Positions 18,007-27,620 of a stretch of DNA of 64,000 nucleotides are shown one piece after another. Below the pieces are notes generated by a model. That model did no database searches and was not told the DNA's origin. It worked only from the letters and a program-made list of their open reading frames with translations. Each line of letters opens with the position of its first letter. Positions within the stretch are counted from its first letter, which is position 1. The translations under genes and the position numbers were made by a program. Source of the DNA: Chryseobacterium sp. CH21 (GTDB taxonomy: Bacteria > Bacteroidota > Bacteroidia > Flavobacteriales > Weeksellaceae); NCBI RefSeq assembly GCF_004119445.1, contig NZ_QICI01000072.1, positions 33,071-97,070 on the forward strand, written 5' to 3'.

Positions 18007-18417
18007 ATGTATCCAACAGATTTGGTAATGCCTATGAAGGCAGAGCTTACAGATAAAGGTTTCCAAGATTTAACAACTCCAACTCAGGTAGAAGATGCTT
18101 TAAAGCAATCAGGAACTACGTTATTGGTCATCAATTCTGTATGTGGTTGCGCTGCAGGAGCTGCAAGACCAGGAGTAGTATACTCTTTAACAGGAGATAA
18201 GAAACCTGATCACTTAACAACTGTATTTGCAGGATTTGATACTGAGGCTGTAGTAGAAGCAAGAAAACACCTTGCTCCATTTCCTCCAAGTTCTCCATGT
18301 GTAGCCCTTTTCAAAGATGGTGAATTGGTTCACATGCTGGAAAGACACCACATCGAAGGAAACCCTGCAGGAGCTATTGCAGCAAACCTTCAGGCTGCTT
18401 ACGATGAGTACTGCTAG
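18007..18417 (+). CDS. BrxA/BrxB family bacilliredoxin-like protein
   Basis: A 136-residue thioredoxin-fold protein of the YphP/YqiW (DUF1094) family. The redox motif is C46-G47-C48 in NSVCGCAAG, followed by ARPGVVYSL, and PFPPSSPCVALFKDGE is the second family signature. Bacillus members remove bacillithiol from oxidised proteins; the thiol partner here is not shown by the sequence. It is a single-gene unit with its own promoter and a terminator at 18439-18468. Confidence 0.93.
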   Translation: MYPTDLVMPMKAELTDKGFQDLTTPTQVEDALKQSGTTLLVINSVCGCAAGAARPGVVYSLTGDKKPDHLTTVFAGFDTEAVVEARKHLAPFPPSSPCVALFKDGELVHMLERHHIEGNPAGAIAANLQAAYDEYC

Positions 18418-18438
18418 TAAACAATGAACTAAATATCA

Positions 18439-18468
18439 AACCGTTACATATTTTGTAACGGTTTTTTT
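18439..18468 (+). terminator. Terminator after the bacilliredoxin gene
   Basis: ACCGTTAC and GTAACGGT form an 8-bp stem around a 7-base loop and are followed by a run of seven T. Confidence 0.88.
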
Positions 18469-18509
18469 ATTTAATCAGTTAAAAAATTTTCTGAAAATTC
18501 AAATATCAT

Positions 18510-18517
18510 TATATTTG
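18510..18517 (+). promoter_or_regulatory. -7 element very close to the GH3-like start codon
   Basis: TATATTTG fits TAnnTTTG and ends only 5 bp before the ATG at 18523. If used, transcription would begin at or next to the start codon, so the mRNA would be leaderless or nearly so. Confidence 0.5.
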
Positions 18518-18522
18518 TTGGA

Positions 18523-20036
18523 ATGGCAACCAAAGCACTTTTCAACACCGTAGTCAACTGGTTCATCCGACAAAGAATAGACCAGATACAGAATTTCATG
18601 GATCATCCCATTGAAACACAGAAAGGTATACTCTTTTCTCAGCTGTTTCATGCAGAGGACACGGAATATGGCAAGCTATACGGATTCAATTCTATATCAA
18701 GTTATCAGGATTTTAAAAACAAGGTTCCGATTGTTACCTATGAAGAAATGGAGCCTTATATTGAAAAAGCAAGACAGGGACAGAAAGATGTAAGCTGGCC
18801 CGGTCTGATTAAGCATTTTGCCAAATCATCAGGAACCACCAACGCCAAGAGCAAATTTATCCCCATCTCGACTGAAAGTCTTGAATACTGTCATATGAAG
18901 GCAGGAAAAGATATGGTTTCCATTTATGCCAATAATCACCCCGAAAATCAGCTTTTTAATTATAAAAATTTACGACTTGGGGGGAGTTCAGAATTATATG
19001 CCGATTTCAATACAAAATTCGGAGACTTATCGGCTATTTTAATTGACAATCTTCCGTTTTGGGTAGAAATTACCACTACTCCCAGCAAGAAGGTTTCTTT
19101 AATGGGGGAATGGGAAAGCAAACTGAAAGCCATTACCTCTGAAGTAAAAAACGAAGATGTGGGCAGCATCCTTGGGGTACCAAGCTGGATGATGGTTCTC
19201 CTGCAAAGAGTAGTAAAGGAATCCAATATTGAAAGTATTTCGGAGCTCTGGCCTAATCTGGAGGTATTTTTTCACGGTGGAATCAGTTTTAAGCCCTACA
19301 GGGAACAATTCAGACAGATCATCGGAAAAAACATCAATTACTACGAAATTTACAATGCTTCTGAAGGCTTCTTCGGTATACAGGACAGATCAGACAGTGA
19401 TGAGATGCTTCTGATGCTGGATTATGGTATTTTTATGAATTCATTCCTATGGATCAGTTCCATTTTTCAAATCCAAAAGTTGTGAGCCTGGAAGATGTAG
19501 AAGTCGGGAAAAACTATGCAATGGTGATCACAACTAATGGGGGACTTTGGAGATACCTGATTGGAGATACTGTCGTATTTACTTCAACCAATCCGTTCAG
19601 GATAAAAATAACGGGAAGAACAAAACATTATATCAACGCTTTTGGGGAAGAACTGATGATTACCAATGTGGAATCTGCTCTTTCAAAAGCCTGCGAAGCA
19701 ACGGGAGCACAAGTCACAGATTTTACGGGAGCACCGGTTTTCATGAAAGGAAATGAAGGCGGCGCTCATGAATGGATCTTTGAATTCAGCCAGCATCCTG
19801 ATAATCTGGACAGCTTTATTGATGCTTTTGATAAGCATTTAAAGACCATCAACTCAGATTATGAAGCTAAGAGATACAACAATATAACGCTTAAAAGACC
19901 TATTGTACATATTGCTAAAAACAACCTGTTTTATCATTGGCTGGAGGCCAAAGGAAAGCTTGGCGGGCAAAATAAAGTACCGAGATTAAGCAATGACAGG
20001 GAATATATAGACCCATTGCTGGAGATGAATAAATAA
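18523..20036 (+). CDS. GH3-like acyl-acid amido synthetase family protein (one apparent frameshift)
   Basis: This is the bacterial branch of the GH3 auxin-responsive family, adenylate-forming enzymes in plants that join acyl acids to amino acids; bacterial substrates are unknown. Visible features: KSSGTTNAKSKFIP (ATP loop), YNASEGFFGIQ and the C-terminal YLIGDTVVFTSTNPFRIKI followed by GRTKHYINAFGEEL. The raw frame ends at 19485 and the C-terminal part lies in another frame. One extra T in the run at 19430-19434 joins them (LDYGIFYEFIPMDQFHF), giving 504 residues, normal for the family. No operon partner is evident. Confidence 0.9.
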
Positions 20037-20040
20037 AGAT

Positions 20041-20140
20041 TATTTCTTAAAGGCAAAGGTTTCAGCGGTGTGCTGTAATTTTTGAGAGAGCATGAGAGAG
20101 CAAAAGATTACGACTTTGTCGTTGGTGAAGCGAGAAGACA
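20041..20140 (-). repeat. R4 repeat, copy 1 (inverted)
   Basis: On the minus strand this reads CGCTTCACCAACGACAAAGT, then AATCTTTTGC, and after about 50 bp ends with CCTTTGCC. The plus-strand region 30903-30970 has the same words in the same order with a few changes. It has no coding potential. Confidence 0.5.
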
Positions 20141-20255
20141 GCCAACACGCTTAGAAAGAATCAATTTCATTGATCCCATACTTTGCCTCCTTAAAAGTAA
20201 AAGCTTCAATAATAAAAACTTTGCGTTAAAAAAATCTATTCACAGATAACAAATA

Positions 20256-20290
20256 AAAAGCCGCAATTCTGATTGAATTACGGCTTTTAT
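20256..20290. terminator. Bidirectional terminator
   Basis: AAAAGCCGCAATTC and GAATTACGGCTTTT form a stem with one bulge and a 5-base loop, with A on one side and T on the other. It lies just after the minus-strand lipoprotein gene ending at 20292 and can also stop plus-strand transcription. Confidence 0.8.
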
Positions 20291-20291
20291 T

Positions 20292-20735
20292 TTATTTGCT
20301 TAAGTCTTCTTTTACTTTTTTAGCAGCTTCCTCTACTTTTGAAGCTCCCTTTTTAGCGGCTTCTTTAGCATCTTTCCCAACTTCCTGTGCTCCGGTTTTA
20401 ATATCTTTTCCTACTTTATTAGCCTCTGTTTTGATATCTTGTCCTGCTTTATGAAGATCTTGTTTCGTTTTATCTGCAGTGGCATCAATTTTATCTTTAG
20501 CCTTCTGAGCAGCATCGTCTATCTTATTTCCAGCGGCATCTACTTTAGCCTTCACATCTTCTTTAGCATCGTTGATCTTCGCCGTATCAACAGTGTTTGG
20601 GGTTTCTGTAACGGTAGTTGTTGTAGTGGTAACGGATCCATCAGCATTTTCTACCTGTTCTGTTTTTGTTGTTGATTTTGTACATGCTACAGTGAATACT
20701 GAGATCACTGCTGCGGCAAGAATTGTTTTTTTCAT
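20292..20735 (-). CDS. Lipoprotein with LEA-like amphipathic repeats
   Basis: A 147-residue protein with a lipoprotein signal (MKKTILAAAVISVFTVAC, Cys18), a Thr-rich stretch of about 12 residues, and then about 85 residues of Lys/Asp/Ala-rich helical repeats of roughly 11 residues (for example AAGNKIDDAAQKAKDKIDAT), like late-embryogenesis-abundant or YtxH-like stress proteins. No enzyme motif is present. It is the last gene of the minus-strand mutL operon, or has its own promoter in the 23-bp gap. The function is unknown; a role in envelope stress is only a guess from composition. Confidence 0.8.
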   Translation of the reverse strand: MKKTILAAAVISVFTVACTKSTTKTEQVENADGSVTTTTTTVTETPNTVDTAKINDAKEDVKAKVDAAGNKIDDAAQKAKDKIDATADKTKQDLHKAGQDIKTEANKVGKDIKTGAQEVGKDAKEAAKKGASKVEEAAKKVKEDLSK

Positions 20736-20758
20736 ATTGTATATTGTTTTAATGATGT

Positions 20759-21121
20759 TTATTGTGTTTTAGTTTCTGAGGATGGTGGTGTTTCTGAAGT
20801 TTTCTGTTTCTTTTCTGCTTCAGCTTTTTTCTTCTCCTCTTCCTGTTTTGCTTTATTTTCTTTTTCCAGCTCCGCTTTTATCTTATTCTCTTCCTCCTGA
20901 AGCTTTTTAGCCTGCTTTACCGAATCAAGATATTGAGGAGAAGACATTCTTATCTTTCTTGCAATATCTACTGAAACAGCTCCTGTGGAAAAGGAATCAA
21001 CAGCTGCTGTATCATACTTGATCATCACTTCCTGTTCGGCACCAAATCCCGGAGATTCTTTCTTCGAGCAGGCAGTAAAGAGAAGTATAAAGACGAAAAT
21101 CGCAGACAATATATTTTTCAT
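20759..21121 (-). CDS. Lipoprotein with a charged coiled-coil tail
   Basis: A 120-residue protein with a lipobox at FTAC (MKNILSAIFVFILLFTAC). The C-terminal half is a highly charged Lys/Glu helix (KKLQEEENKIKAELEKENKA) ending in a Ser/Thr/Pro tip. No known domain was recognised. It lies 4 bp after the second EEP gene, so it is probably cotranscribed with it. The composition suggests a periplasmic coiled coil anchored in a membrane. The function is unknown. Confidence 0.8.
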   Translation of the reverse strand: MKNILSAIFVFILLFTACSKKESPGFGAEQEVMIKYDTAAVDSFSTGAVSVDIARKIRMSSPQYLDSVKQAKKLQEEENKIKAELEKENKAKQEEEKKKAEAEKKQKTSETPPSSETKTQ

Positions 21122-21125
21122 GGAA

Positions 21126-22096
21126 CTAATTTAGCAGAAATTCTGCAATTACGGGATAGTGATCCGATAATTTCACAGTCTGATCTACTTTATAGCTAAG
21201 AGGAATAATGGATTTTGAACTGAAGATATAATCAATTCTCAAAGGAACTTTATAGTCATGAAAACTGCTTGCACTTCCTTTTCCCGCTACCAGAAAGGCA
21301 TCCTGAAGATCCTTACCAAGATTATAATATTCATAAGAATTAGGTACAGAATTAAAATCTCCTGCCAGGATAACTGGGTAAGGGGATAAATCTACCATTT
21401 TCTGATTCTTTTTACCTGATCTTCATGCGCCTGAAATGTTGGAGTCATGTGAGAAAGGAGTGTTGAAACATTTCCAAAACCTAAAGCATCCAGCTTCGTA
21501 AACATGGATTTATGAAGTCTGAAAGGTTCAAGATAAACATTGATGATTCTGATTACTTTTCCATTGATATCAATATCAGCATAGAATGAATTTCCTCGTG
21601 CTTTCTCATCAATCAGCTCTGCCTGTCTTACAATTTTATGTTTTGTTTTCAGAATAACGGATGGATATTTTATAAGATCTCTCTTTATAGCGCGGTTCGT
21701 ATCTTTTTCCTGCACAAGAATAATATCAGCATCCTGTTCTTTGATATAATTTTTTACTTTATCCCAACCGTACTCTCCATATTTAACATTAAATGTCAAT
21801 ACTTTAATATCCCGTATTGTTTTTCCATTTTCTGTTTTAGGAGAAAAGTTGATCCATCGTCTGATGGGGTTATAGAAAATAAGTGTCCCTAATGCAAAAG
21901 CAATCGCTATTTTTTGTTTTTTAAAGATCCAGATCAGTGTAAAAATTATATGCGTCAATATCAGATAGGGAAAACCAAGCGAGAGCAGATTTAGGTTGCC
22001 CAAAAGATTAGGCGGAATCCATGCATTCCCTAATGTGCATAACAGCAAAACAGCAACAACGATATGTAAAAATAGTAATATCTGATTCGACTTCAT
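21126..22096 (-). CDS. Membrane-anchored endonuclease/exonuclease/phosphatase family protein 2 (apparent frameshift)
   Basis: Two or three membrane helices in the first 85 residues are followed by an EEP (DNase I-like) domain: KVLTFNVKYG, ADIILVQEKD, YPVILAGDFNSVP and a C-terminal SDHYPVIAEF. These carry the metal-binding and catalytic residues (N, E, D-x-N, D-H). The raw frame breaks at 21392-21398. One extra base in the T run at 21398-21401 (A on the coding strand) joins the parts into 323 residues. The substrate is unknown, since the family includes nucleases, phosphodiesterases and lipid phosphatases. It follows a paralogue at 22170-23161, evidently a tandem duplicate. Confidence 0.9.
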
Positions 22097-22169
22097 GAAA
22101 AAACGGTCTTGGTACGGTTTTCTTTCAACAAAAATCCTACCAAGCAGATAATTTTAACTCTTTTTATGA

Positions 22170-23161
22170 TTACTTGCTCTCCTTAGAAAACTTCACAATG
22201 ACAGGATAATGATCTGAAATATGTATAGAACGGTCAACTTCGTAAGATATTGCCTTTAATGATTTTGAAGAAAAAGTGTAATCAATTCTGATAGGAAATT
22301 TATAGTCGTGAAAACTGGTTGCACTTCCTTTTCCGGCTGTTAAAAAAGCATCCTCAAGTCCTTCTGAAAGATGATAATATTCATAAGAATTGGGAACAGA
22401 ATTGAAATCTCCGGCGAGGATAACAGGATAGGGTGAATTTTCAATAGCCTGTCGAATCAAATCAACTTGTTCCTGATGTTTTTTAAAGGTAGGAATCAGT
22501 CTTTTAACAACATCTTTTATTTTTTGTTCGTTGGCATCGGTATTTCCATTAAGCCTTACCATATCCTTATCAAAGCGGAATGGATGAAGATATACATCAA
22601 TAAAACGATACACTCTGCCATTGATTTCTATGTCAGCCTGCAATCCGGGCACTCTTACACTTTCGTCCTGTGGATCTATTGTTTTCTGGCTGATGATTTT
22701 ATGTTGGGTTAAAATAGCAAAACCTCCAGCAGGATTTGTTTTTTGATATCCTTCAAACTCATAGGATGCTCCGGAATCTTCCTGCAAAAAATAACGTCTG
22801 CATTCTGAGATTTAAGGTAAGTTCCAATCTCTTCAACTCTACCGCTATTAGCTCTGGTATTGAAGGAAACCACTTTTATATCAGAATCCTGATTTTTAGG
22901 AGAAGAATAATTTACCCATCTTTTCACCGGATTAATAAAAGCCAGCCCTATAAACATGAATACAAAAGCTCTCTTTTTCCAGCTGAATATCCAAAATATT
23001 GTAAGGATGATATAAGCAATCATCAACACCGGAAAACCTAAAGAAAGTAAATTAAACCACGGAAAAACCTTAGGTGGAATATAGGCATTCAGTAATGTAC
23101 CCAGCAGCAGAAACAGAATTCCAAGATGCAGGATGAATAATATAAGTCGGAAAATTTTCAC
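22170..23161 (-). CDS. Membrane-anchored endonuclease/exonuclease/phosphatase family protein 1 (apparent frameshift)
   Basis: A paralogue of the next gene with the same layout: membrane helices in residues 1-85, then the EEP fold with IKVVSFNTRA, NADVIFLQEDSGAS, YPVILAGDFNSVPNSYEYYH and HISDHYPVIVKF. The raw frame stops at 22709, with the C-terminal part in another frame. One extra base in the A run at 22786-22791 (T on the coding strand) joins them into 330 residues. It starts 9 bp after the rhomboid gene in the mutL operon. A periplasmic or membrane-surface hydrolase is likely from the topology; the substrate is not known. Confidence 0.9.
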
Positions 23162-23170
23162 AAAATTATT

Positions 23171-23899
23171 TTAATTGAATCTGTACAAATGTCTTTTCCA
23201 AATTCGTGCCAACAGCCAACCCACCAGCGCTCCTCCTACGTGAGCAAGATGAGCAATACCTCCTCCGTTACCGGAAACACCAAGGTATATAGACCCAACC
23301 ACAATAATAGGCAACAAATATTTTACTTTAATCGGAACCGGAATAAACATAATTCCAATTTTAGAATCAGGATATAATGTTGCAAATGCTGCTACCACTC
23401 CGAAAATAGCTCCGGAAGCTCCAACCATTGGAGTTGTTAAAATATCTGTTAAGCTTTTCAGCAATTCTTTTTGTTTGAGAACTGAACCTGTATTTCCCGT
23501 AAACTCAACGCTTGCCCCGGACAGATATGCATTTACATTAAATCCTAGTTGCTCCAATTCCCGGGAGAACTGCTGAACTTCCACAAAATTCCATGCATTA
23601 AAAAGAAAAAACGCCCCAAGGCCACTTGCAAAGTACAAAATCAAATATTTTTTATCTCCTAATGTCTGTTCCAGAATAGGTCCAAAGCTAAAGAGCGTCA
23701 TCATATTAAATAAAATATGAATAATACTTCCATGCATAAACATATGGGTAATAATCTGCCATGAATGGAAAAAGGGAGAAAAAGGATAAAAGGCAGCAAG
23801 ATACTCGACCATCTTGTTTCCAATTAGATAAGTTATAATGAAAATTATAACATTGATTATTATAATATTCCTGGTAATTGGCGGTATATTGTTAAACAT
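23171..23899 (-). CDS. Rhomboid family intramembrane serine protease
   Basis: A 242-residue protein with about six membrane helices and the rhomboid fold. Catalytic Ser162 is in GASGAIFG and His220 in HLAHVGGALVGWL; HMFMHGSIIHILFNMM, the conserved N-terminal helix with His and Asn, is also present. Rhomboids cut transmembrane substrates inside the bilayer. A loop of about 40 residues (about 103-145) is inserted before the catalytic serine helix. The gene lies 6 bp after mutL, a pairing common in flavobacteria with no known functional reason. Confidence 0.95.
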   Translation of the reverse strand: MFNNIPPITRNIIIINVIIFIITYLIGNKMVEYLAAFYPFSPFFHSWQIITHMFMHGSIIHILFNMMTLFSFGPILEQTLGDKKYLILYFASGLGAFFLFNAWNFVEVQQFSRELEQLGFNVNAYLSGASVEFTGNTGSVLKQKELLKSLTDILTTPMVGASGAIFGVVAAFATLYPDSKIGIMFIPVPIKVKYLLPIIVVGSIYLGVSGNGGGIAHLAHVGGALVGWLLARIWKRHLYRFN

Positions 23900-23905
23900 A
23901 TTTTT

Positions 23906-25702
23906 TTAAAATTTGTTTTTAAAGTCATTAAACGGAACTTCATAAAAACATCGTTTGCCGTCCGGTAAAAATTCCGGGAAGCCTAATGCTGTAAAGTCTT
24001 TAATCAACTGTTCCGCATCTTTTTTATAAATAAAGTCAAATCTTGACTTCGACTGCATTTTATTCCATTGGTTATGGTAATACTGCAAAAATTCTTCTTC
24101 TGTCTTGTAATCGAGGATCTCAAAAAGGTTTTCTAAGAACTTCATAGCCTGAGTTTCTTTCAGTCCTTCGGGCAGTGAATCTATTCGAAGTACACTTTCA
24201 TGAGCAATTTTCATGTCAAACCCTAATTCCGGAAGATATTTTTTTATCGAATTGTATTTTGCCTTTTCGATTTCATTCATATGATACTCCAGAGAAAAAA
24301 GAAGGGCATGACTGTTTGTATTTGATTTTCTGGTGGATTTATTTCCTTCAGAAACCAAAAGCCTGTGCATTCTTCCCAGATCCAGCATCAGGGTGACATC
24401 TCCTTTATTGAAAAGCCAGTAGCCATTGGGAAGTCTCATCAGATCTTCATCAAAATCTTCATCTTCGAAGAGGTTAATCTTTGAAGGTTCTGCCGTAATA
24501 TTTTGATGATACATCTCCGTAAGATTCTGAATTTCCTCAGGATGTACTACATTTTTTTCTTCCAGAAACGGATTATAGTCTTTATCTACAATGATTTCCG
24601 GCATTTTGAAAACACCTCCGCCGGTTCCGCCTCCATTTCCTTTACTTGGAATAGGTTTATTCATCATTTCATCCAGTTCCGGATCTCTGTCGAAATCAAG
24701 ACTTGGAGAAACATTATAAATTCCTAAAGACCTTTTTATGGTTGAACGAAGCAAAGCAAAAATAAGATGCTCGTCTTCAAATTTCACTTCCGTTTTCTGT
24801 GGATGGATATTGACATCTATTTTCTCCGGATCAAGCTCCAGAAAAAGGAAAAACGATGGTACATACCCTGGTTGAAGCAACCCTTCAAAAGCTTCCTGTA
24901 CTGCTTTATTAAAATAAGGGCTTCTGAAATACCTTCCGTTCACAAAAAGAAACTGCTCACCTCTTGCTTTCTTAGCCCCTTCCGGCTTGGCCACAAAACC
25001 ATGAAGCTTACACCAGATAATATCTTCTTTAATAGGAATCAGAAGCGGCTGAAGTTTTCTGCCGAAAACATCTACAATACGCTGCATCTGACTTCCTTTT
25101 CTCAGTCTGAAAACAGCTTCATCATCATGAAACAGAGAAAATTCCAGATTCTCATGAGCCAGTGCGACACGCTGAAATTCATCGATAACGTGTCTGAATT
25201 CAATATTATTATTTTTCAAAAACTTCCTTCTCGCAGGAACGTTATAGAAAAGATTTTTCACTAAAAAATTTGATCCGTCTGCTGTCTGAATCGGGTCCTG
25301 GAACTGGAAAACTCCGCCTTCGATATAAATATTCGTTCCTATGGAGGTATTTTGCTGCTTTGTTCTCAATTCCACCTGTGAAACTGCCGCAATAGAAGCC
25401 AGGGCTTCACCACGGAACCCTTTTGTGGCAATCTTAAAGATATCTTCTGTTCCTTTGATTTTGGAGGTAGCATGTCTTTCAAACGCCATGCGGGCATCTG
25501 TTTCGGACATTCCTTTTCCGTCGTCTACCACCTGAATAAGGTTTTTTCCGGCATCCCTGATGATCAATTCAATCTTCGTTGCATCTGCATCTATAGCATT
25601 TTCCAAAAGTTCTTTCACGATGGATGCAGGCCGCTGCACCACCTCTCCTGCTGCAATTTGATTGGCTACATGATCCGGTAAAAGCTGAATAATATCTGAC
25701 AT
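23906..25702 (-). CDS. mutL: DNA mismatch repair protein MutL
   Basis: The N-terminal GHKL ATPase motifs are clear: ELLENAIDA at 31-39, DDGKGM at 60-65 and KGFRGEALASI from residue 94. The transducer domain ends near 330. A flexible Gly/acidic linker follows, then the C-terminal dimerisation domain. The metal-binding DQHAxxER endonuclease motif is not there: at the matching place (441-450) the protein has DLGRMHRLLV. I use the ATG at 25702 (598 residues) and not an in-frame ATG at 25717, because a -7 element at 25722-25729 would leave almost no leader for the latter. It is the first gene of the operon. Confidence 0.95.
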   Translation of the reverse strand: MSDIIQLLPDHVANQIAAGEVVQRPASIVKELLENAIDADATKIELIIRDAGKNLIQVVDDGKGMSETDARMAFERHATSKIKGTEDIFKIATKGFRGEALASIAAVSQVELRTKQQNTSIGTNIYIEGGVFQFQDPIQTADGSNFLVKNLFYNVPARRKFLKNNNIEFRHVIDEFQRVALAHENLEFSLFHDDEAVFRLRKGSQMQRIVDVFGRKLQPLLIPIKEDIIWCKLHGFVAKPEGAKKARGEQFLFVNGRYFRSPYFNKAVQEAFEGLLQPGYVPSFFLFLELDPEKIDVNIHPQKTEVKFEDEHLIFALLRSTIKRSLGIYNVSPSLDFDRDPELDEMMNKPIPSKGNGGGTGGGVFKMPEIIVDKDYNPFLEEKNVVHPEEIQNLTEMYHQNITAEPSKINLFEDEDFDEDLMRLPNGYWLFNKGDVTLMLDLGRMHRLLVSEGNKSTRKSNTNSHALLFSLEYHMNEIEKAKYNSIKKYLPELGFDMKIAHESVLRIDSLPEGLKETQAMKFLENLFEILDYKTEEEFLQYYHNQWNKMQSKSRFDFIYKKDAEQLIKDFTALGFPEFLPDGKRCFYEVPFNDFKNKF

Positions 25703-25721
25703 AAAAACGTAAATCAACTTA

Positions 25722-25729
25722 CAAAAATA
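25722..25729 (-). promoter_or_regulatory. -7 element of mutL
   Basis: On the minus strand this reads TATTTTTG (TAnnTTTG). It lies 19 bp before the chosen mutL ATG. Confidence 0.55.
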
Positions 25730-25940
25730 GTCAATGGAAACGGGAATTAAAATACTAAAATCGTGATTTAATATTTAATTATCAACATTTTTGCTTATTT
25801 ATCCCCAACTGTTTTTTTTAATGTTTGTAATGAAGGGCTTTAGCAAGTTTATTGATCTGATCCGGAGATTTTCATTTCAACAACCATCTAAAACAGGATA
25901 AAAAACAAGAGATTGATAGATTTTTAGTCTAATTTTTAAC

Positions 25941-25973
25941 AAAAACGCCCCTATTTCATAATAAAATAAGGGC
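25941..25973 (-). terminator. Terminator after the YoaK-family gene
   Basis: On the minus strand GCCCTTATTT pairs with AAATAGGGGC (one G-T pair) and GTTTTT follows. It lies about 45 bp beyond the stop of the gene at 26019. Confidence 0.75.
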
Positions 25974-26018
25974 ATTTACAGCTAGTTTATACAAAAAATT
26001 AATAGTGTGTTTTATATT

Positions 26019-26846
26019 TTAATCCTCAAAGACAAGCTTCCTTTTCTTCTCTCTTTTAGGAGTTCCATGGATTTTCTCATACAGATAAGCAAAAACATTA
26101 GGCTTTCTGTAAATCCTGTTGTATCTGTACTTCGTATTGAAGTGACGGATGTGAATTTTATAAGCGTCGTATCCGATAACGATAAGAAGACATATACTGA
26201 TGACATAGAATACTCTGAACTCCAGATAATAATAAGTCAAACCTGAAAATACAGCTCCCATTACATAAGCAAGCATAATACTCATCAGAAGCTTTGCTCT
26301 GCCAATCAGTTCTCCGTTTTTTCTATATTTTTTCTGGGTAAACATCGATACCAGAATCCCAAGGTCGGTGGTTGTTCCGGTAAGGTGAGTTGTTTTTACA
26401 GAGAAATTAGAGATACTTGCCGTTAATCCGTTTTGAAGTCCGGTAGCAAAAAGCATCAATGCAACCAAATACTCTGTTTCTTCTAGTGTTTTCTGGTAAT
26501 AAAACTGCCCGTATACTCCTACAAAAAGAAGACAGATGATTTCCAGCACAATTGGCATGGAATGGGCGAAATATTTACTTTTCTTATTAAAATTGATCAC
26601 AATAAAGTTGGACAGGAAGCTTCCGAAGAAGAACAGGAAGATCCATCCTCCTACTACTCCTACCTGCGTCCAGTTTCCTTTACTGATCTCTGCGGCTAAA
26701 ATAGCGTAGTGTCCCGTTACGTTTGACGTAAAAGAGAGAAATATCAATAGGGAAGCAATGTTTATAGTACCCGCCGTGAAGGCAGTCAGCGTCCCCAACC
26801 TGATATTGTCTCCCAGTGTCCTGCTGTTACTATAATTTCTTAACAT
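26019..26846 (-). CDS. YoaK (DUF1275) family membrane protein
   Basis: A 275-residue polytopic protein matching the YoaK family: an N-terminal segment with LGTLTAFTAGTINIASLLIF, SNVTGHYAILAAEI, and the central GLQNGLTASISNFSVKTTHLTGTTTDLG, which is the strongest family signature. About six hydrophobic segments are present, with a basic C-terminal tail of about 45 residues. The family is thought to be membrane transport-related, without a proven substrate. It lies 30 bp after the UspA-like gene and is probably cotranscribed with it. Confidence 0.9.
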   Translation of the reverse strand: MLRNYSNSRTLGDNIRLGTLTAFTAGTINIASLLIFLSFTSNVTGHYAILAAEISKGNWTQVGVVGGWIFLFFFGSFLSNFIVINFNKKSKYFAHSMPIVLEIICLLFVGVYGQFYYQKTLEETEYLVALMLFATGLQNGLTASISNFSVKTTHLTGTTTDLGILVSMFTQKKYRKNGELIGRAKLLMSIMLAYVMGAVFSGLTYYYLEFRVFYVISICLLIVIGYDAYKIHIRHFNTKYRYNRIYRKPNVFAYLYEKIHGTPKREKKRKLVFED

Positions 26847-26876
26847 TTTTTATCGTTTTTAAATTGTGTTTAATTT

Positions 26877-27371
26877 TTAAACCTCTACAAAGATCTCTGC
26901 CAGTCTTCCTCTTTCCGGAAGTCTTTCTCTCACTTCAACCGCAATTTCATGAGATTTCAGTTCTTTACATTTTTTGATATAAGGAATCAGATCGAATTTG
27001 CCCTTTCCTTTGCTTTTGATGGATGGAGAATAGTAAGCTTCCTCAATATTTTCCGCTTTTACATACTGGTTGAATGTTCTTTGGAAACTTCCTGTAAAAA
27101 TGTCGCAGATGGTTTTATTAACCAGGTGAGAATATTTATTACTGATAATCCCAAGGGCATCACTGAATTCTGCCGGTCTGATTTTATTAAAAACAGAAGT
27201 TTTGGTACTGAACAAAAGATCCCTGATAGAATCTCCGGAATCATACCCCGATGTCAAAAGAATGTTGTATTGATTCTGATCTTCTGCTGTATCTTTCTCT
27301 TTAAGTACTTTTTTCAATATATTCAATGACTCAAGAGAGTAATCCGTTGCAATTAAAATTGTTTTAGTCAT
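26877..27371 (-). CDS. UspA-like small protein, function unknown
   Basis: A 164-residue protein beginning TKTILIATDYSLESLNILKK, which resembles the first strand and helix of universal stress proteins. The rest (LLTSGYDSGDSIRDLLFS, then a Lys-rich C-terminal half) does not show the usual nucleotide loop GxxGxxxx. I do not recognise a defined family beyond this. It has its own promoter (27413-27420) and is followed by the YoaK-family gene. The function is unknown. Confidence 0.7.
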   Translation of the reverse strand: MTKTILIATDYSLESLNILKKVLKEKDTAEDQNQYNILLTSGYDSGDSIRDLLFSTKTSVFNKIRPAEFSDALGIISNKYSHLVNKTICDIFTGSFQRTFNQYVKAENIEEAYYSPSIKSKGKGKFDLIPYIKKCKELKSHEIAVEVRERLPERGRLAEIFVEV

Positions 27372-27412
27372 GTTCTTATTATTTTGTATTGTGTTGATCT
27401 TTTTCGATGATA

Positions 27413-27420
27413 CAAAACTA
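27413..27420 (-). promoter_or_regulatory. -7 element of the UspA-like/YoaK unit
   Basis: On the minus strand it reads TAGTTTTG (TAnnTTTG), 41 bp before the start codon at 27371. Confidence 0.5.
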
Positions 27421-27620
27421 GAACGACCACATTAGAAGATCTTTGGAACGGAATTAAAATGTGATTAAAGAGATTAAAATGAGATTAGAAAATTGTTAAA
27501 GGGGAGTTAACATGGAGATAAAGCCCAATCCAGAAGGATCGAAATTAATGACACAACAATCTGTCTGTCAATACAAAACAGACTAAAAAATGCAAATAAA
27601 TAAAGATAAAATAGTGCTTC

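Larger units (their letters stand above)
25703..26018. other. Intergenic region between mutL and the YoaK-family gene
   Basis: It holds the mutL promoter at the left end and the terminator of the downstream minus-strand unit at 25941-25973. The bases between (about 25745-25935) are AT-rich and show no gene or repeat. Confidence 0.6.

Noticed and set aside
24767..25264. A 165-codon plus-strand open frame inside mutL
   Set aside because: It is antisense to a conserved region of mutL with shadow-like composition (rich in Phe, Lys, Ile).
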